DNA from: Stromatinia cepivora
Lineage: Eukaryota; Ascomycota; Leotiomycetes; Helotiales; Sclerotiniaceae
Direction of reading: 5' to 3'
Assembly: GCA_014898415.1 (NCBI GenBank)
Contig: RCTD01000027.1
Location: 124,001 to 188,000, forward strand
DNA: 64,000 nt
In this document: positions 49,555-62,625 of the stretch, piece by piece
How the letters are laid out: each line of letters opens with the position of its first letter
How positions within the stretch are numbered: the first letter of the stretch is position 1
Made by a program: the position numbers and the translations under genes
The notes under the pieces: model-generated
Database searches by the model: none
The model's input: the letters and a program-made list of their open reading frames with translations, nothing else
What the model was told of the DNA's origin: nothing

Positions 49555-52338
49555 TACCACAAACCCCTTCGATATACCCTGTAACCGAAAACAGAATAAT
49601 CCCTTTATACAATCCAATTACCCTTCCAATCTTTTTCAAAACAAATAATCTCAAAAACAGAATAATTCATTATCGATTAATAGTATACAACCACAGTTTT
49701 AATATTTCAAATCTCCTTTTACGGAAAAGAAAGATAAAGGAATTTTGAAGGAAGGTTATCGAGAACAAAAATCATAATACTTTTGTTATCAATAATTGGA
49801 TTATTATTCGAAAAAATACATCAATCTATATATTTGTTGATAATATAAGGGCAACTATTTAGTTTACAATTGCTTTATATATCTTCTGCAAAATAATAAT
49901 CAAGGAAACACTACAACCCAATAATAACTTTAATTATTTCAGTAATCCTGGATCCTCAACAAAAGGAATACATTATCCTAATTATCGAAGCAAATTTCAA
50001 GATCGACAATACTCTGACAAAGATACACTATCTTATCGATTCTAGAATACAAATTAATATTATTCAATAAAACAAATGTATCGAATAGGATTAAACTTTT
50101 GATCCCGACAAAAACTCTTTATTAATATCAATTAATAATACTAATATACTTTTCTATAATAACCATCGATTCATTATCGAAATAACAAACGAATATAAAA
50201 AAAAAGGATATATATTTATCAATTCATTATTACTATTCTAAATCTACTAAAAATCGATATTATCCTAAAGCTACTTTGGCTTCAAACGATAAACTCTGAT
50301 ATCAATTAACAATCGATTTCGTTTTGCTTTAGATTTATATTATAAAATCTCGAAATAATAATGATCAAGGAATTATACAAAAAGATGAAAATCAGGATCA
50401 AAATCTGTATACTATTATTTGAAATCCAATTAATTATAAGAGTATTATTAAACTTCAAGAATATCCTTATATTATTATTCTTATAAATACTTTTTGAATA
50501 TAAAAAATACAAGGAAATCTTTTTAAAAAATAAAAGCAGTATATTATTCGATTATCATTCAATAAAACATTATATTAATTTCGAATCCAAATCAACCCTT
50601 TTTTAAAGATCAATATATATTCTTTTGGAAAAGGAATTAATGATTCTACAAGAATATCTCGAAGAATACCAAAAGAAAGATTGGATTTATCATTTGATTA
50701 ACTCCGCCGAAACCCTAATTATATTTATTCCAAAGAAAGGAGATGATTATCGATTATATATCGATTATCATAGTTTTAATAGGATTATGAAAAAGGATTA
50801 TACCCCTTTATCCTTAATTAATGAATCATTAGATCGTTTAAAATAAAGGATCTTCTTTATAAAACTCGATCTCAAAGATATATATTATTGAATATATATA
50901 TAGGAAAGCAACAAATAAAAGATAATATTCTATATTCGCTATGGATAGTTCAAATACCTAATTATACCTTTTGGTCTAATCAATACCTTTATTATCTTTC
51001 AAATATATATTAATTAAGTATTCGCCGATCTTGCAAATAGTATTTGTATTATATACCTTGATAATATTCTTATTTATTCCAAAGATAAAGAAACCTATAC
51101 TATTGATATTCACAGGATCCTTATCAAATTATTTGAATATAAGTTTTATATCAAATTAAAGAAATATATATTCTATATATACAAAATGGAATTCCTGGAT
51201 TTTATTGTATCAAGGAAAGGTATTATTATAAAACCAAGCAGAATTCAAACCATCACCGAATGGCCCATATTAATATTCTTTTGCAAAATTTAAATCTTTT
51301 AAACTTTGCGAATTTCTATCAACGATTTATTGTAATCTATTCGCAAATCACTTATAATTTAATAAATCTATTATAAAATATCAAAAAGGAAAAAATTGTA
51401 TTGGAATTCAAATAAACAAAAAAAGCTTAAAATACCTTTGATAACTTAAAAGAAGCCTTTATTATAATACCGATACTCCAACATTTTGATCTAATATTCC
51501 GAATCCTAATCGAAACTAATATTTCTAGATTTGTATTAGGATATATACTTTTTCAACTATTCTTTAATAATATAAACAATCCTATTATTTTTCGATAATA
51601 TTCTATTATCTTCTATTCGCGAAAGTTTAATTCAATAAAACAAAGGTACTTCATTTATAATCAAAAACTTTTGATTATCTATATAGTTTTTGTTTAATAA
51701 CAATATTATATCACGAATAATTGATATATCATTATAGTTAAAATGAACCATAACAATCTTCAATACTTTATAAAAAAAAAAGAATTCAATAATAAATAAA
51801 TACAATAAGTCAAAATCCTAGCCATCTATAATTTCATAATCATATATAAATCGGGCAAATTAAACTCCATCGACAATCCATCAAAATAATCAAATTATAT
51901 AGAAAATATAAATGATATCAATAAAATATTATCTATATTATAAAATAAGTTGAAAAGTATTACAATAATAATTGCAATTTTCTTTCTTTCGAAAATAGAA
52001 ACAGAACCCTTACAGAATATTATAGATCTTTTTTAATGAAAAAGGTATAACTTGCCCTTATATAATTCTAAAGAATTGTTGATAGAAATTGATTACAAAT
52101 AATCGATACTATATCGAATAACTAATATATTAGCTAACAACGAAACAGCATTTGAATCAATATCGAAATCAATAAGAAATACTTTATTATAACTTCAAAA
52201 GAATAACGATTTTATAAAGAACAAAGAGTATCTGAAGTACTAATATAATTCAATTAGAGATACTGCACTTTGGAAAATCGATACCAACAATTTGCTTATT
52301 TATAATAGACGTACCTTTGTATTACTAGATAAAGTTAT
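49555..52338 (+). pseudogene. Chromovirus C: Gag end, protease, reverse transcriptase, RNase H
   Basis: After the B insertion the Gag tail resumes. The protease remnant is at about 49930-50080 (KIHYLIDSRIQINII in place of a LIDSGA-type site). RT starts at about 50625 (EYLEEYQKKDWIYHLINSAE, FIPKKGDDYRLYIDYHSFN, DYTPLSLINESLDRLK). The F(I/D)LKDIY and LDN(I)LIYSK blocks follow to about 51100, then RNase H to about 51900. A linker to integrase runs to the insertion of copia D at 52338. Confidence 0.75.
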
Positions 52339-52524
52339 TGTTGGACAGACTTCGTAAGGGGGTGTATATACAAAACGCGTATGGGGTAAAGATGGTTTTA
52401 TTATTCTGTCTAACCTTTTTGTATAACAGAATTCTGTTAATTTATATAGATATTATTATTCTATTTACGATGTAAGGGAAATACATAATGGTGTTATATG
52501 TTTCGTTAATTATATATTTTAATA
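52339..52524 (-). repeat. Left (3') LTR of copia D
   Basis: 186 bp, heavily AT-shifted in its inner half relative to the right copy. Confidence 0.9.
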
Positions 52525-52620
52525 TAGATTTAATTTTTTTTTTCGTACAAAATGCTATACATACGAATCAAACTGATTATTGGAATACAGATAACTATCT
52601 AATCGCTTAATTCAATCCTT

Positions 52621-53451
52621 GTGTTTATTTTCTATTCAAACGAGTATAATGAATTCTTTTCCCAAATCAATCAAACACCCAATATTTGCATCCTTCAATT
52701 TCATCGAAATAGAAGCTTTTCATCCTGTATATATCTTTCGATCGACTTAATTGATATTTCTGATTTCGGGATCGTATTGATAGTTATAAAGCTATTGAAA
52801 ATCACATTTGCCGAACTTTCGAAAATATATGTTTCATATCGGTTATGAAGTAATTGATTGCATTAAAATCTTATTCTGTATTTGCTGTAAAACTTGTATT
52901 GTTTGTAATATATTGATTCTTTGTACAATAAAGTTCTTCAATTGTATAATACTGCAAATGCTTTAGCCCAATCGAATCAAAATCCTATTCTCCTAATCAA
53001 TGATAGAGAGCTTGCTTTTTATTATTACAACACTCTTCAGTTCATTATTCTGGCTATACCGGGATATCCTGTTTTATTTGTATGAAATCGTATTATATCT
53101 GTTCAAGTACAATCAATTTATACTTTATATATCAATAATCTCTTGATACAGAATCAGAATGTTTTGATTGAAGGATCTTATAAAGAATGTCGTCGTTAAG
53201 GGCTGACTTCTTTCCCTGAATACCATTGTGTAAAAGAACATTTCGAGAACAATTATAAGAATTATAAATAATGCGATTATGGGATTCGCTACGTACACTC
53301 AGATTATCTATATACTGATCTTACCGGTCGATCTAATCCATCTCCTCCTCCTCACACTTCTCTCGATCAAAGTCCCACTTTTCCTTCTTCAGCAAAGAAG
53401 CTTTTCTTATTTGGTTCTGATTCTATAAAAAAGTCTTTTGTTGTTGATTGA
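52621..53451 (+). pseudogene. Accessory ORF of copia D, 277-codon frame opposite to Pol
   Basis: A single plus-strand frame runs from near the 3' LTR to a TGA at 53449-53451, just beyond the end of Pol at about 53640, so the two genes are convergent. Its roughly eight internal stops are all TAA or TGA, as RIP would make from CAA and CGA. No frameshift is needed. Readable parts include QLYNTANALAQSNQNPILL, a polar stretch SFPEYHCVKEHFENNYKNYK, and a Pro/Ser-rich end (SNPSPPPHTSLDQSPTFPSS). Composition is less AT-shifted than Pol. No known Gag, Pol or envelope domain is recognised. Confidence 0.6.
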
Positions 53452-53639
53452 TTTATATAATATCTAAATGTTTTTGTTTTTTGATTTAGAAAATGAAATC
53501 AGAATAAAAAGTTTTCTTTTTGTAATTTTTGAAAATAAAATATGAAATATAAAAATGATTAATGTTATATACTTATATCAATTTTGATTTATATAAAGGT
53601 TTAATCAATTTTTATATGAATTTCTCGTTTTATTTATCC

Positions 53640-56600
53640 TTTTATATATATTTTAAGAGTATTCATATCAATAAACTTTTCTAAGCTATTATTAGGATTA
53701 GTTTTTATCATTACATTAGTAATATTATCGAATCCATTGATCCATTTCACTTCTGTCAATTCTCTTCGTTCGTATGATTACTGAAGTACTATAATATCGA
53801 TCATCAATCTTTTCTCTTTTGTTGTACCTAATTTAATAAAGTATTTATATAGTGAATATAAATCAATATATACAACGATTAGGATATCAGAAATATCGAA
53901 TTATAAGATAACAATTTCTAAAATAGATTGTATTACAAGATTAATATTTACTTTTATTATTATTCCATATATCTTGAATATTAATATATTATATATAATT
54001 CTTTTGTTTTTCATACTATTATAATAGATAATATTGTTTTTTATCTCAAAGATATTTTTGTTTGATATATTTTCATTTATAAGTAAAATAATGAATTCTA
54101 TTTGATTATTCAAATCCTTATTATTGATAAAGGATTTATCAATAAAAACGAATAATTTTATATAATCTTTTTCAAGAGGAATAAAACAAAAATCTCGATT
54201 AAGGTTTTTTATTTGCTAATCTAATTTTTTATTAAATAATTTGATGTTTTTGTTTAATGGATTTTAATATTATATAGTGGTTGATAGATTATATAATACT
54301 TCTGATTGACAAATTATAGTAATATATATATCTTTGGTTTTTTATTCTCGATATTATTTTGAATTATTAACCTTTCCGATTTTCTTTTTTTAACCTTTTT
54401 GTATAAATATAAAATCGTTTTTTATATATTATATTATATATTTATTAAATATTAATAGGGTATTATTTGTAAAATATTCTTTTGATTTAATTTTGATATT
54501 TATATTAATCAATTTTTTGTTTTCTAGTTTTAGGAATTGTTTATTTATAAGAATGAGGATATCATTTGTTTATATTTTTACAATTCCGAATTGTATATTT
54601 TTTGAATTCGAAATTAGCAAACAGGGGTTATATAATAATATAATTATATTCAATCTCTTTTGATAGTATTTCTAATAGATTGTTTATTAATATATTCCTG
54701 TTTCTGCGATACTATACAATAGCTTTTTGACTATCATAATTGTATTTTTTGCATATTTACTTTGAAGTTCTTTTGGTAAATTTGCTAGTACGATATAATT
54801 CAGAGGTGTTTTTGATTATATATATGTCTGCATAATATTTTGTATTATAAGCTTGATATCCATTAACTCTAATATTGGAGTTAAAGCTATAATGATTCTT
54901 TAATTTGATCTTTGGATTGTAGGTGCTTATATCAATATTGTTTCTTTTCCAGAATCATTATATATTTGAATAATTAGACATAACTTTTCGTATAGGGAAT
55001 TTATTGTATATCCTTTAATTTTATTTATAAAATATAAATTAAACAATCTTTTAATATATATAAAAGAATTATATTTAATAAATTCGAAAATATTTTTTGC
55101 AATTAAACTATCGATCTTTTGTATTTACAAAACTTCAAATAATTATCCTTCAATTATAATGATCTTTTTTGTATAAAGATCAATTACAAGATTTAATATT
55201 TCTTATTCCTTTTTTGTGATAAATATTTCTGATAGATCTTGATTATCTCGAATTATAGTAATTAGTTGATTATATTTATCATTTGTTTCTTATATATTCT
55301 ATAAAGATAATATTCTAAAGATTTCGATTTGTATCAATATATGAAATATAGGATTAGCTATTCTTTCTTTTTTAATATTAAATTGTATATATCTTCTTTC
55401 AGATTTGTTTATCTCTTGATTTTGATTTGAAGGAATAGGAGAGGTTATCAAAGGTAATAGGTTTTCTAGAAGTAATAGATTTTCTGGATTTGGGAGGATT
55501 ATCGGAAATGAATTTTCTATTGGGAATGGTTTTTCGTATATATCCTCGTAAAATGGTTTGATGATTGTTATACGAAATTCTGTAAAACCATAAAGGAGAT
55601 CGATTATACAATTTTGATTTGTAATTGCAATCAATTTATAGGGTCCTATTTATTCTTTCTTTTCTTTCTATATTTGTATTAATGAATTCAAAAGTAGTTT
55701 TAATATCTTATATATATCTGAGTCATTTCTAGTATCAAGTAAATCTTGTATTGTACATTTTATTTGAATTTCTTGAATCTCTTTTATTGTTTATCGATAT
55801 ATCTATATTCGTTTTATAATTAATTGGGAAAATAGATTATATAAAATCATTCAGGGATATACTCTATATATAAGAAGAATTGGAATAAGACCATTTGATT
55901 CTATAATATTATTCATTGTTTTGATTGTCATCTATAAAATAGCTTCTTTTTCGAAGTTTTTGTTTTTTAATTCTTCCTTGAATATTTTGTACGATTGTTA
56001 TATAGGTGTATGAAATCTCTCGACTTTATTAATTACATTATGAGCTTCTATAGGGACTTCGCGAATGTCGATTTGAAGAACTTTCGCCTTTTGTTGAAAT
56101 TCGGTCGATGTAAAATTCGTATCTGCATTATATGATATATAATCTGATGAGCTAAGGTATATATCGATCCAATATTTCCGAATTGTATTCCAAATTGTTT
56201 TTGTACTTATATCTTATACAAATACAGCAGCGTTATATATAATAGCTTCATCGATGATATAAAAAACAGATTTTCCTTCAATATAGAATATATTCAGAAT
56301 AATTGAATAATTGAATTCGATATCATCTTTTATTGTGAATTTGAAGCATCCTAAGGATTTCGTATGAAATTGATAATGTTTGTACACTTTGTTGAGTTTC
56401 TTGATCGTCTGAGAATCAATATCTGTATATTCTATACGATTAAGTATATTGATAAGTTTTTATACAAAGGGATACCCGAATCTTCGATATATTTGTCGAA
56501 ATTCAGTTTCTATCAAATGATAGTATATCATTGTCTCTTTCATTTAATCGAGAAGTATAAAAGGATATCCCCATTTTTGTATAATAGGAATAATCTTATT

Positions 56601-58900
56601 ACTTTGCTTTAATACATTTAATATATTATTGAATATGATATATAAACGATTTATATTCTATATATATATAAGAAATGAAATATTTATTAATACAATAAAA
56701 AACATAATGATCCCAATTGATATTTGGATAGTAATATCTCCTTGTAATTGTACAATTCCTTTTCCGAATTTGATATTATGTTTAGTATCTTTTGTATATG
56801 AAATGCTTTTCTCTTTTTTAATATTTGTATCTGAAATTCCTTTGCTGTTGATACTCTTAATGTATCTATATCTGGAATGATACTTTGAAATATATTTGTT
56901 GAATATTAATCTTGAAATTGGAAAACTTCATTTGGGTTATCATTCTTTTCGTATTTTTCGTATAATTAATTGAATTGATCATTTTGTAGGTATATATGTA
57001 TCAATGATTATCTCTCTAATAGTTTTGCAATATACACTTCATTAACAGAACCTATTTTAATGAAATGTGTTTCGAATTGAATCATTTGATTGTTTGAAGA
57101 TTCAATTTAGGGATATTTGTCTTCTTCTGATATTTCGTTCTTTTCGTATTACAATTCGGATATATCTTTATATTTTAAAAAATATTATTTGAATATTTCT
57201 TTATCTATTTCTTGTTCTATTATATATTGATTAAATTTCGTTTTCTATTTCTTTTTCGTATGATTTGTTGATCAGTATCCTGGTTATTTGTATACAAAGT
57301 ATTTCTGAATTGATATATATAATAGTATTTGAAAATATTGAAGTCTTTTTGATGAATTTATTGATGAATATAAACGAAAAAGAATGAATCTGCTTTTTGA
57401 TCGAATTTTATATTATCTTTGATTTCTATATAAGCCTTGATTACTATATATACGATTCGTCCAGTATATTTCTGTATTTAGTAGGTTATTAATCATTGAA
57501 TCTATAATATAGATATTTGTTGATTGTATTCTTTCAGTTTGATCAATAATATTTCGAAGGTCGGTATAAAGGTCTTTATATATTGTAATGGGATATAACA
57601 AAACGAAATTGTATTCAGGGATATTATGATAAGTATTTATAATTTGATTTCTTAATATCAATTCTGATTAATATGAATCTATTAATCTATATTATAATGT
57701 ATGAAGTATATCGAAAAGCTTTTTTAGTTATTCCGAAAATGATTTGTTAGGATGCTTTTATATAATTTATGGAAATATTATATTATATTATTTGATAAGA
57801 TATTTCTAGTGTCTTTTTTTTATTTCAAAATGTATTTTTATAAATATAATCATTTCTTTGAATTTCAATTTTCTATTGCTAATTTTGTTGAAATAAAATA
57901 ATAATATAAAGCCTTAAAGCATTATCGAAAACGTTATTTTATATTCATTTAAGTGAATTCTGATTTTGCTACAAAGTTTGTAGAATATCTACAGTTTCTT
58001 ATTCAGAAAATTGTATTCCTCATTACTATATTTGAATTCATTGTTATTGTACATTTTCATAAGATCTAAAAGAAGATTTCGTTTGTATATTATATAAGGT
58101 ATATTCTGTTTTGTTATACAATCTAGCATTATAGGATCAGAAAGGAATTGGCTTTGATTTCGTTGTTATTATTCATTTTATCGTATTTGTTCAGAAAGCT
58201 TTAATATAAATGAAGCTTGAATTTTGATCGATTTCTTCGATACAATGATTTTGTATATATCCATATATTCTTCTTTCAATCGATCTATTTCTTTTTGAAC
58301 TTCTTTTATACATTCATTTGATTTATCTTTCGAAATAAATTCAGCAAGTATTTTTGTATAACTATTGCTTCCTTTTATTTGTCGGATTTGAAAGCTATAC
58401 AGAATGAATTGAATTCGTATGAATTTGAGAGTTTCGCAATATACGATTTTGAATATAGCATCTATTCAGCCTTTGTATTATTCTTGAAATTCTTTCTATA
58501 ATCTTTGCCCTTTGTATTCTTTGAATTGCGAATTGATAAGTTATATAATTATATCAGTATTCATTTAGGATTTAATAAATTCTGAATTTGGATTCAATTG
58601 TTTCCTTCAAAATTCAGTGTCCATTTTGTATAGAAATGATTCGGGGATTGGAAAAACTATATTGAATATTATAATTCGATATTGTATTATATCGAATAGA
58701 TTTGTTATATAATATATACAAGAGTATAATAGATACAAATAGAATCGATATAAAATCAAATTATCCTAAAAAATTAATTATAATCAAAGATCCCTTTTTA
58801 ATATATATTTCGAAGAAAATAATATAAAGAATATAATATTCTAATTCTTTTATATAGATCATATATAAATTTAATCTAATACAATCTTGTTCATCTTTTC
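53640..58900 (-). pseudogene. Gag-Pol of copia D, inactivated
   Basis: From right to left on minus: Gag at about 57400-58700. GAG-pre-integrase at about 56320-56460 (NILNRIEYTDIDSQTIKKLN, HYQFHTKSLGCFKFTIKDD). Integrase at about 55850-56320 (YIEGKSVFYIIDEA, YNADTNFTSTEF, and PIEAHNVINKVERFH near the third catalytic residue). RT at about 54600-55000 (YNPCLLISN, close to the YDPCLL motif of this copia group). RNase H at about 53700-54113 (YYNSMKNKRIIYNILIFKIYG, then a SYERRELTEVKWI block). Many RIP-type stops. Confidence 0.85.
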
Positions 58901-58969
58901 AAAAGATATCTCTTTTTATTAGATTTGATCTTATCATTTTGTAATTGAGTTTTATCAATCATTGATTAA

Positions 58970-59155
58970 TATTGGACAGATTTCGTAAAGGAATATATAT
59001 ATAAAATGTATATAGGATAAAGATGGTTCTATTATTCTGTTTAACCCCTTTGTATAACAGGATTCTGTTAATCTATATAGACGCTGCCATCCCACTTACG
59101 AGGTGGGGGAAACACGTGATGGTGTCACGTGTTTCGTCAGTCATGTGTTCCAACA
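58970..59155 (-). repeat. Right (5') LTR of copia D
   Basis: 186-bp partner of 52339-52524. Its outer 80 bp (ACGAGGTGGGGGAAACACG and on) look nearly unmutated, in strong contrast with the inner half. Confidence 0.9.
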
Positions 59156-59160
59156 GTTAT

Positions 59161-60432
59161 AAGGGCCGAAATCTTAAAGACTTATTATGATAATCTTATA
59201 AGAAGTTATTAGGGTATTAAGAAAACCTGGAAGATATTGAAAAACAAGTATTTCTGGTTTAATATAATGAAAGATATGAAAAGGTATATACAAATATATA
59301 CTATCTACTAATGGACAATTATAAAGCATTATCAACTTTATAGCGAATTACAAACCCTATTATTCCCTTTTGATTCTTAAAAAGAAATAATAATGGATTT
59401 TATTACAAATCTATTTTCTTCAAAAATAAATAAACATATATACAACACTGTTTTCATTATTATCGACAAATATACAAAACTTGTTTGATATATTCCAATT
59501 AATAAAACAATAATCTCATCCGAATTAGTAAAGATTTTGTTTCGATATATTTTTAAGGATTTCGGTATATCAAAGAAAATAATTTCAGATCGAGGATTAC
59601 AATTCGCAAATAAATTTTGGGGGAGCTTATTTTTCTATTTAAGAATATATTGCAAATTATCAACAATATTCCATTTATAAATCGATAGTCAAACGAAACG
59701 ACAAAATCAGAATCTAATCCATTATATTATATATTATATTAATTGGAGATAAAACAATTAAGCATCGTTACTACCCCTAATAGAATTCATATATAATGTG
59801 ATATAGTATAATACAATTAGCGAAACATTTTTTAAAGTAATATATAAATACCTGTCTATATTTAGTTATATCAATGAGGATGTTGATATCGAAAGGAAAA
59901 TATTTGTTATACAAAAATATATCGAATCGTTAAATTAGGAAAGGACAAAACTAATAGAAATTTGGAATAATTTAACAAAGAAAAAATCGAAGAATAACAA
60001 AAAAGATTTATTCTAGCGATTCTATATCAATGATAAAATTATATTTAATATCAAGAATATTAAACAATTATAATCCAAAAAGAAATTCTTTGATCGTTTT
60101 ATAGGCCCTTTTACTATTATTAATATCAAAAGTAATGGATAAGTATATAAACTAGCATTTCTAGTATCATATAAAATATATAATATCTTTTATATTTTGC
60201 TATTCGAACCATAATTTGAATACGAAAGTACCGTTGATCCCCTGTTTTCTAAAGAAATTGAAGAATATATGGAATATGAAATCGAAAAAATATTAGTTTA
60301 TAGGAGGAGAGGACAAAGAACGTAATATTTGGTACAATAAAAAGGTTATCAATCAACAAAAGATACATAAGAAACTTTATGAAATTTAATATATATCAAA
60401 AAGCATTTGAAGAATTACGAAAAAGAAAATGT
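59161..60432 (+). pseudogene. Chromovirus C: integrase and chromodomain
   Basis: After copia D the integrase zinc region resumes (AEILKTYYDNLISSYYGIKKT). The core follows with MDFITNLF, IIDKYTKL and IISDRGLQFANKFWG (the SDRG/S-Q-F block), then Q-T-K-R-Q-N-Q (near the catalytic E, eroded). A C-terminal GPFTI block at about 60110 leads to a chromodomain at 60255-60432 (EYEIEKILVYRRRGQRT, YLVQ, KGYQSTKDT, ETL, then a helix LIYIKKHLKNYEK). The Trp codons of the chromodomain core read TAA or TGA-like stops. The chromodomain explains the name chromovirus: it targets insertion to marked chromatin. Confidence 0.8.
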
Positions 60433-60839
60433 ATTGTTATTATAACGATAGCAAAAAACAAAGAAATGATATTATCAAAATATATCACAAAGATAAAGAG
60501 AATTCGCATTCGTATTAGAAAATTAGAATACCTATATTTAAAAACCTTTATACAATCGATTTATCCTGGTAAATTATTACAAATATATCATTTTCATTTC
60601 GCTGCCAAATATTTGCATTTTCTTTACTTTCTTATTTCCTTTTTCAACAATCTATTTTCATTTATATTATCCGAATCCTCATCAATATCCGATTCCGTTG
60701 ATTGATAGAATATTCATCGAATATATTTTTCAGTAATGGGATCCCGATAGGAAATTCGTAGAATTATTGCGAAAGTAAATGTAAAGGGAAATTTAATTAT
60801 ACTTTGTAATTGAGATCCAAAAGATCTATTAATATCTAA
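60433..60839. other. Chromovirus C region between chromodomain and antisense ORF
   Basis: Plus-strand codons continue for a while (…YLYLKTFIQSIYPG…) without a recognised domain. Probably the end of Pol and a short spacer. Confidence 0.4.
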
Positions 60840-61496
60840 TTATCGATCAATTAAATTCAAATCATTATATTCGTTATATCGATTTAGAAGTTCTTTCGTT
60901 AATTGATTATATTCACCTAGGACAGTACTTATATCATTATCATTGGAATCCTTCAAAAGGTCAAGACCCTTAATTTGAATTGTTGATTTCTTTATTGTAG
61001 ACATTGTTGACTTTATTAGGGTTACCAACAATTCTCGACGGACGATCGATAGTATTACATTGGTTTTAGAAACTGGATTTAGTTTATCAAAACTTATCGG
61101 AAATGGAAACAATATATTAGTTATTAAAGTCTTTTCCTTTTTAAATTTTTTGAAACTCGATAGCTTAATATCAGATTGTTGTAGATCCTTGTTATCGTTA
61201 TCAAAAAGTTCAATCGATTCTAATACTTTTCTTTTGATAGAAACCGATTTAGAAGTTTTCCTGATAGATTTCGTCTTAATTATTTAAGATATAGTAATCT
61301 ATAACTTCTTCGTTATCATCTCATCAGTATTTCTGATATTTTTGGTTTTATTTTTAGCTGTCTTTCAATATATCGATTTCGTTGACAAAATACAAACAAA
61401 TTTTGATAATCGAATCGAAAAAGCTTTAGAGATCTCTTTTTTATCCTTTTTGCTAATAGTATCCTCCAATTTATTATCACTCACTAATTTATCCAT
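60840..61496 (-). pseudogene. Antisense ORF of chromovirus C, 218 codons, Lys/Ser/Asp-rich
   Basis: An ATG at 61496 opens a minus-strand frame that runs in register to the stop at 60840. It contains just three internal stops (TGA, TAG, TAA at about 61365, 61302 and 61287). Each is explained by RIP of CGA, CAG or CAA. The product is hydrophilic (MDKLVSDNKLEDTISKKDKK at the start, FDNDNKDLQQSDIKLSSFKK in the middle, LTKELLNRYNEYNDLNLIDR at the end) with predicted helices. It is not Gag or Pol. It is convergent with Pol, like the extra ORF in copia D. Confidence 0.6.
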
Positions 61497-61801
61497 CGGT
61501 TATTGATATAACTACCCGATTGTTAGCAAAAAATACAATGAATTATACCCAATATACCGATAGAATATCACCACAAATCCATATACATCTCTATCAACTT
61601 CATTAACTTCTCTACCTGTATATTTAATACCAATACAGTTTCCTTTGTATTATAGAATAACCACATCAAATTATATTTCTTTTATTTACGAAAAAAAACC
61701 TCTACCCTTTATATAAATTTAATTTACCAATCCTTCAATTTCCCCAACAATATAATCTCTTCCAACGAGCCTATTTCGACTACCTATTATTCACAACAAA
61801 G

Positions 61802-62101
61802 CTACAATAAACAATTTATTACAAGATTAACATCTTCTAATAGCATTACATAGGATTTCTTTTTTCGGGTATATTCCGTACACACCAGATCGGATTCTTT
61901 TGGAAAAGAGCATTCTTTATTTATTACCTTTCTTTCAAACAAAGATTTCATATTATTGTAATAAACAATACGTTTAGCATAACGAAAGCATATTGAATAC
62001 ATGAATTGCAGAGGTACGCGAACCAAACGTATTGCCAATTCAGGAAAGGACTGAAATATAACAAAAAGAATAACAAAAAGTTTTAAAATATAATACCACA
62101 A
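61802..62101 (-). pseudogene. Second antisense ORF of chromovirus C
   Basis: Ninety-nine codons open with no stop. The first ATG is internal (MYSICFRYAKRIVYYNN). The stretch from PELAIRLVRVP to YTRKKKSYVMLLEDV has a protein-like mixture of residues and less AT bias than its flanks. It could be the upstream exon or a partner of the 60840-61496 frame. No domain is recognised. Confidence 0.4.
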
Positions 62102-62335
62102 TTACAATACTGAAATACAAAATTTCGAAGATGAAATTCCGATAAGTTTATATAATCTTCAAAAAACAGATTATATATATTTTTGTTATTATTATTATTA
62201 TTATTTATCTCTTTATTTATAATACAAAAAGCATCCTATATTACAACTACTTTATCGATCAATAGCTCCCTACAATTACAAACAAACCAGCAATTCACCG
62301 ATTTCTCGAAAACGAAACCCCAAAGAGAAAACTCT

Positions 62336-62625
62336 ATTACAATTATTGAAAGGATATTACTAATAAAACTAGAAATCTCTACAAAGAAACAATTTCATTA
62401 TTAAAAGCCAATATACAATCAACAATCTGCCATCGATTGATTAGAAAACTCTATAAAATCTTTACATTTATTAAACTCTAATATATAATCAACAACTTAT
62501 TATCATTCCGATATCACTCTTTATTGGATTTAAAAGAAAGAGATTCTTCTAATTAAAAAAGGATAATGAAAAGTTTTATAACTATTTTAGGACTAATTGA
62601 TTCTTTGCCATTTGTGACTCTGACA
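62336..62625 (+). repeat. 3' LTR of chromovirus C
   Basis: 290 bp, starts TATTACAATTATTGAAAGG (the 5' LTR sequence with G-to-A changes) and ends GTGACTCTGACA. A purine tract (AAAGAGAAAA) lies just upstream. Confidence 0.9.

Larger units (their letters stand above)
52339..59155 (-). mobile_element. Copia D: Ty1/copia retrotransposon with an extra convergent ORF
   Basis: 6.8 kb with two 186-bp LTRs (52339-52524 and 58970-59155) starting T(G/A)TTGGACAGA and flanked by GTTAT at 52334-52338 and 59156-59160. The Pol strand is minus. A purine tract (GAAAAAAAAAA on minus) lies just inside the left LTR, so the left LTR is the 3' one. Inserted between RNase H and integrase of chromovirus C. Confidence 0.95.
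35792..62625 (+). mobile_element. Chromovirus C: Ty3/gypsy element split by three later insertions
   Basis: LTRs 35792-36082 and 62336-62625 (290-291 bp) are flanked by AAAAG at 35787-35791 and 62626-62630. Removing nested elements A, B and D with one duplication each leaves about 7.45 kb. The remainder reads, in order: Gag; protease; reverse transcriptase; RNase H; zinc-binding and core integrase; chromodomain; then about 1.9 kb of extra sequence with antisense ORFs; then the 3' LTR. All frames are RIP-broken. Confidence 0.9.

Noticed and set aside
56364..56880. Plus-strand ORFs in copia D
   Set aside because: Antisense to the GAG-pre-integrase and integrase motifs on the minus strand.
61060..61287. 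75-codon plus-strand ORF in chromovirus C
   Set aside because: Hydrophobic mirror of the hydrophilic 218-codon minus-strand frame, which has an ATG and a consistent stop pattern.
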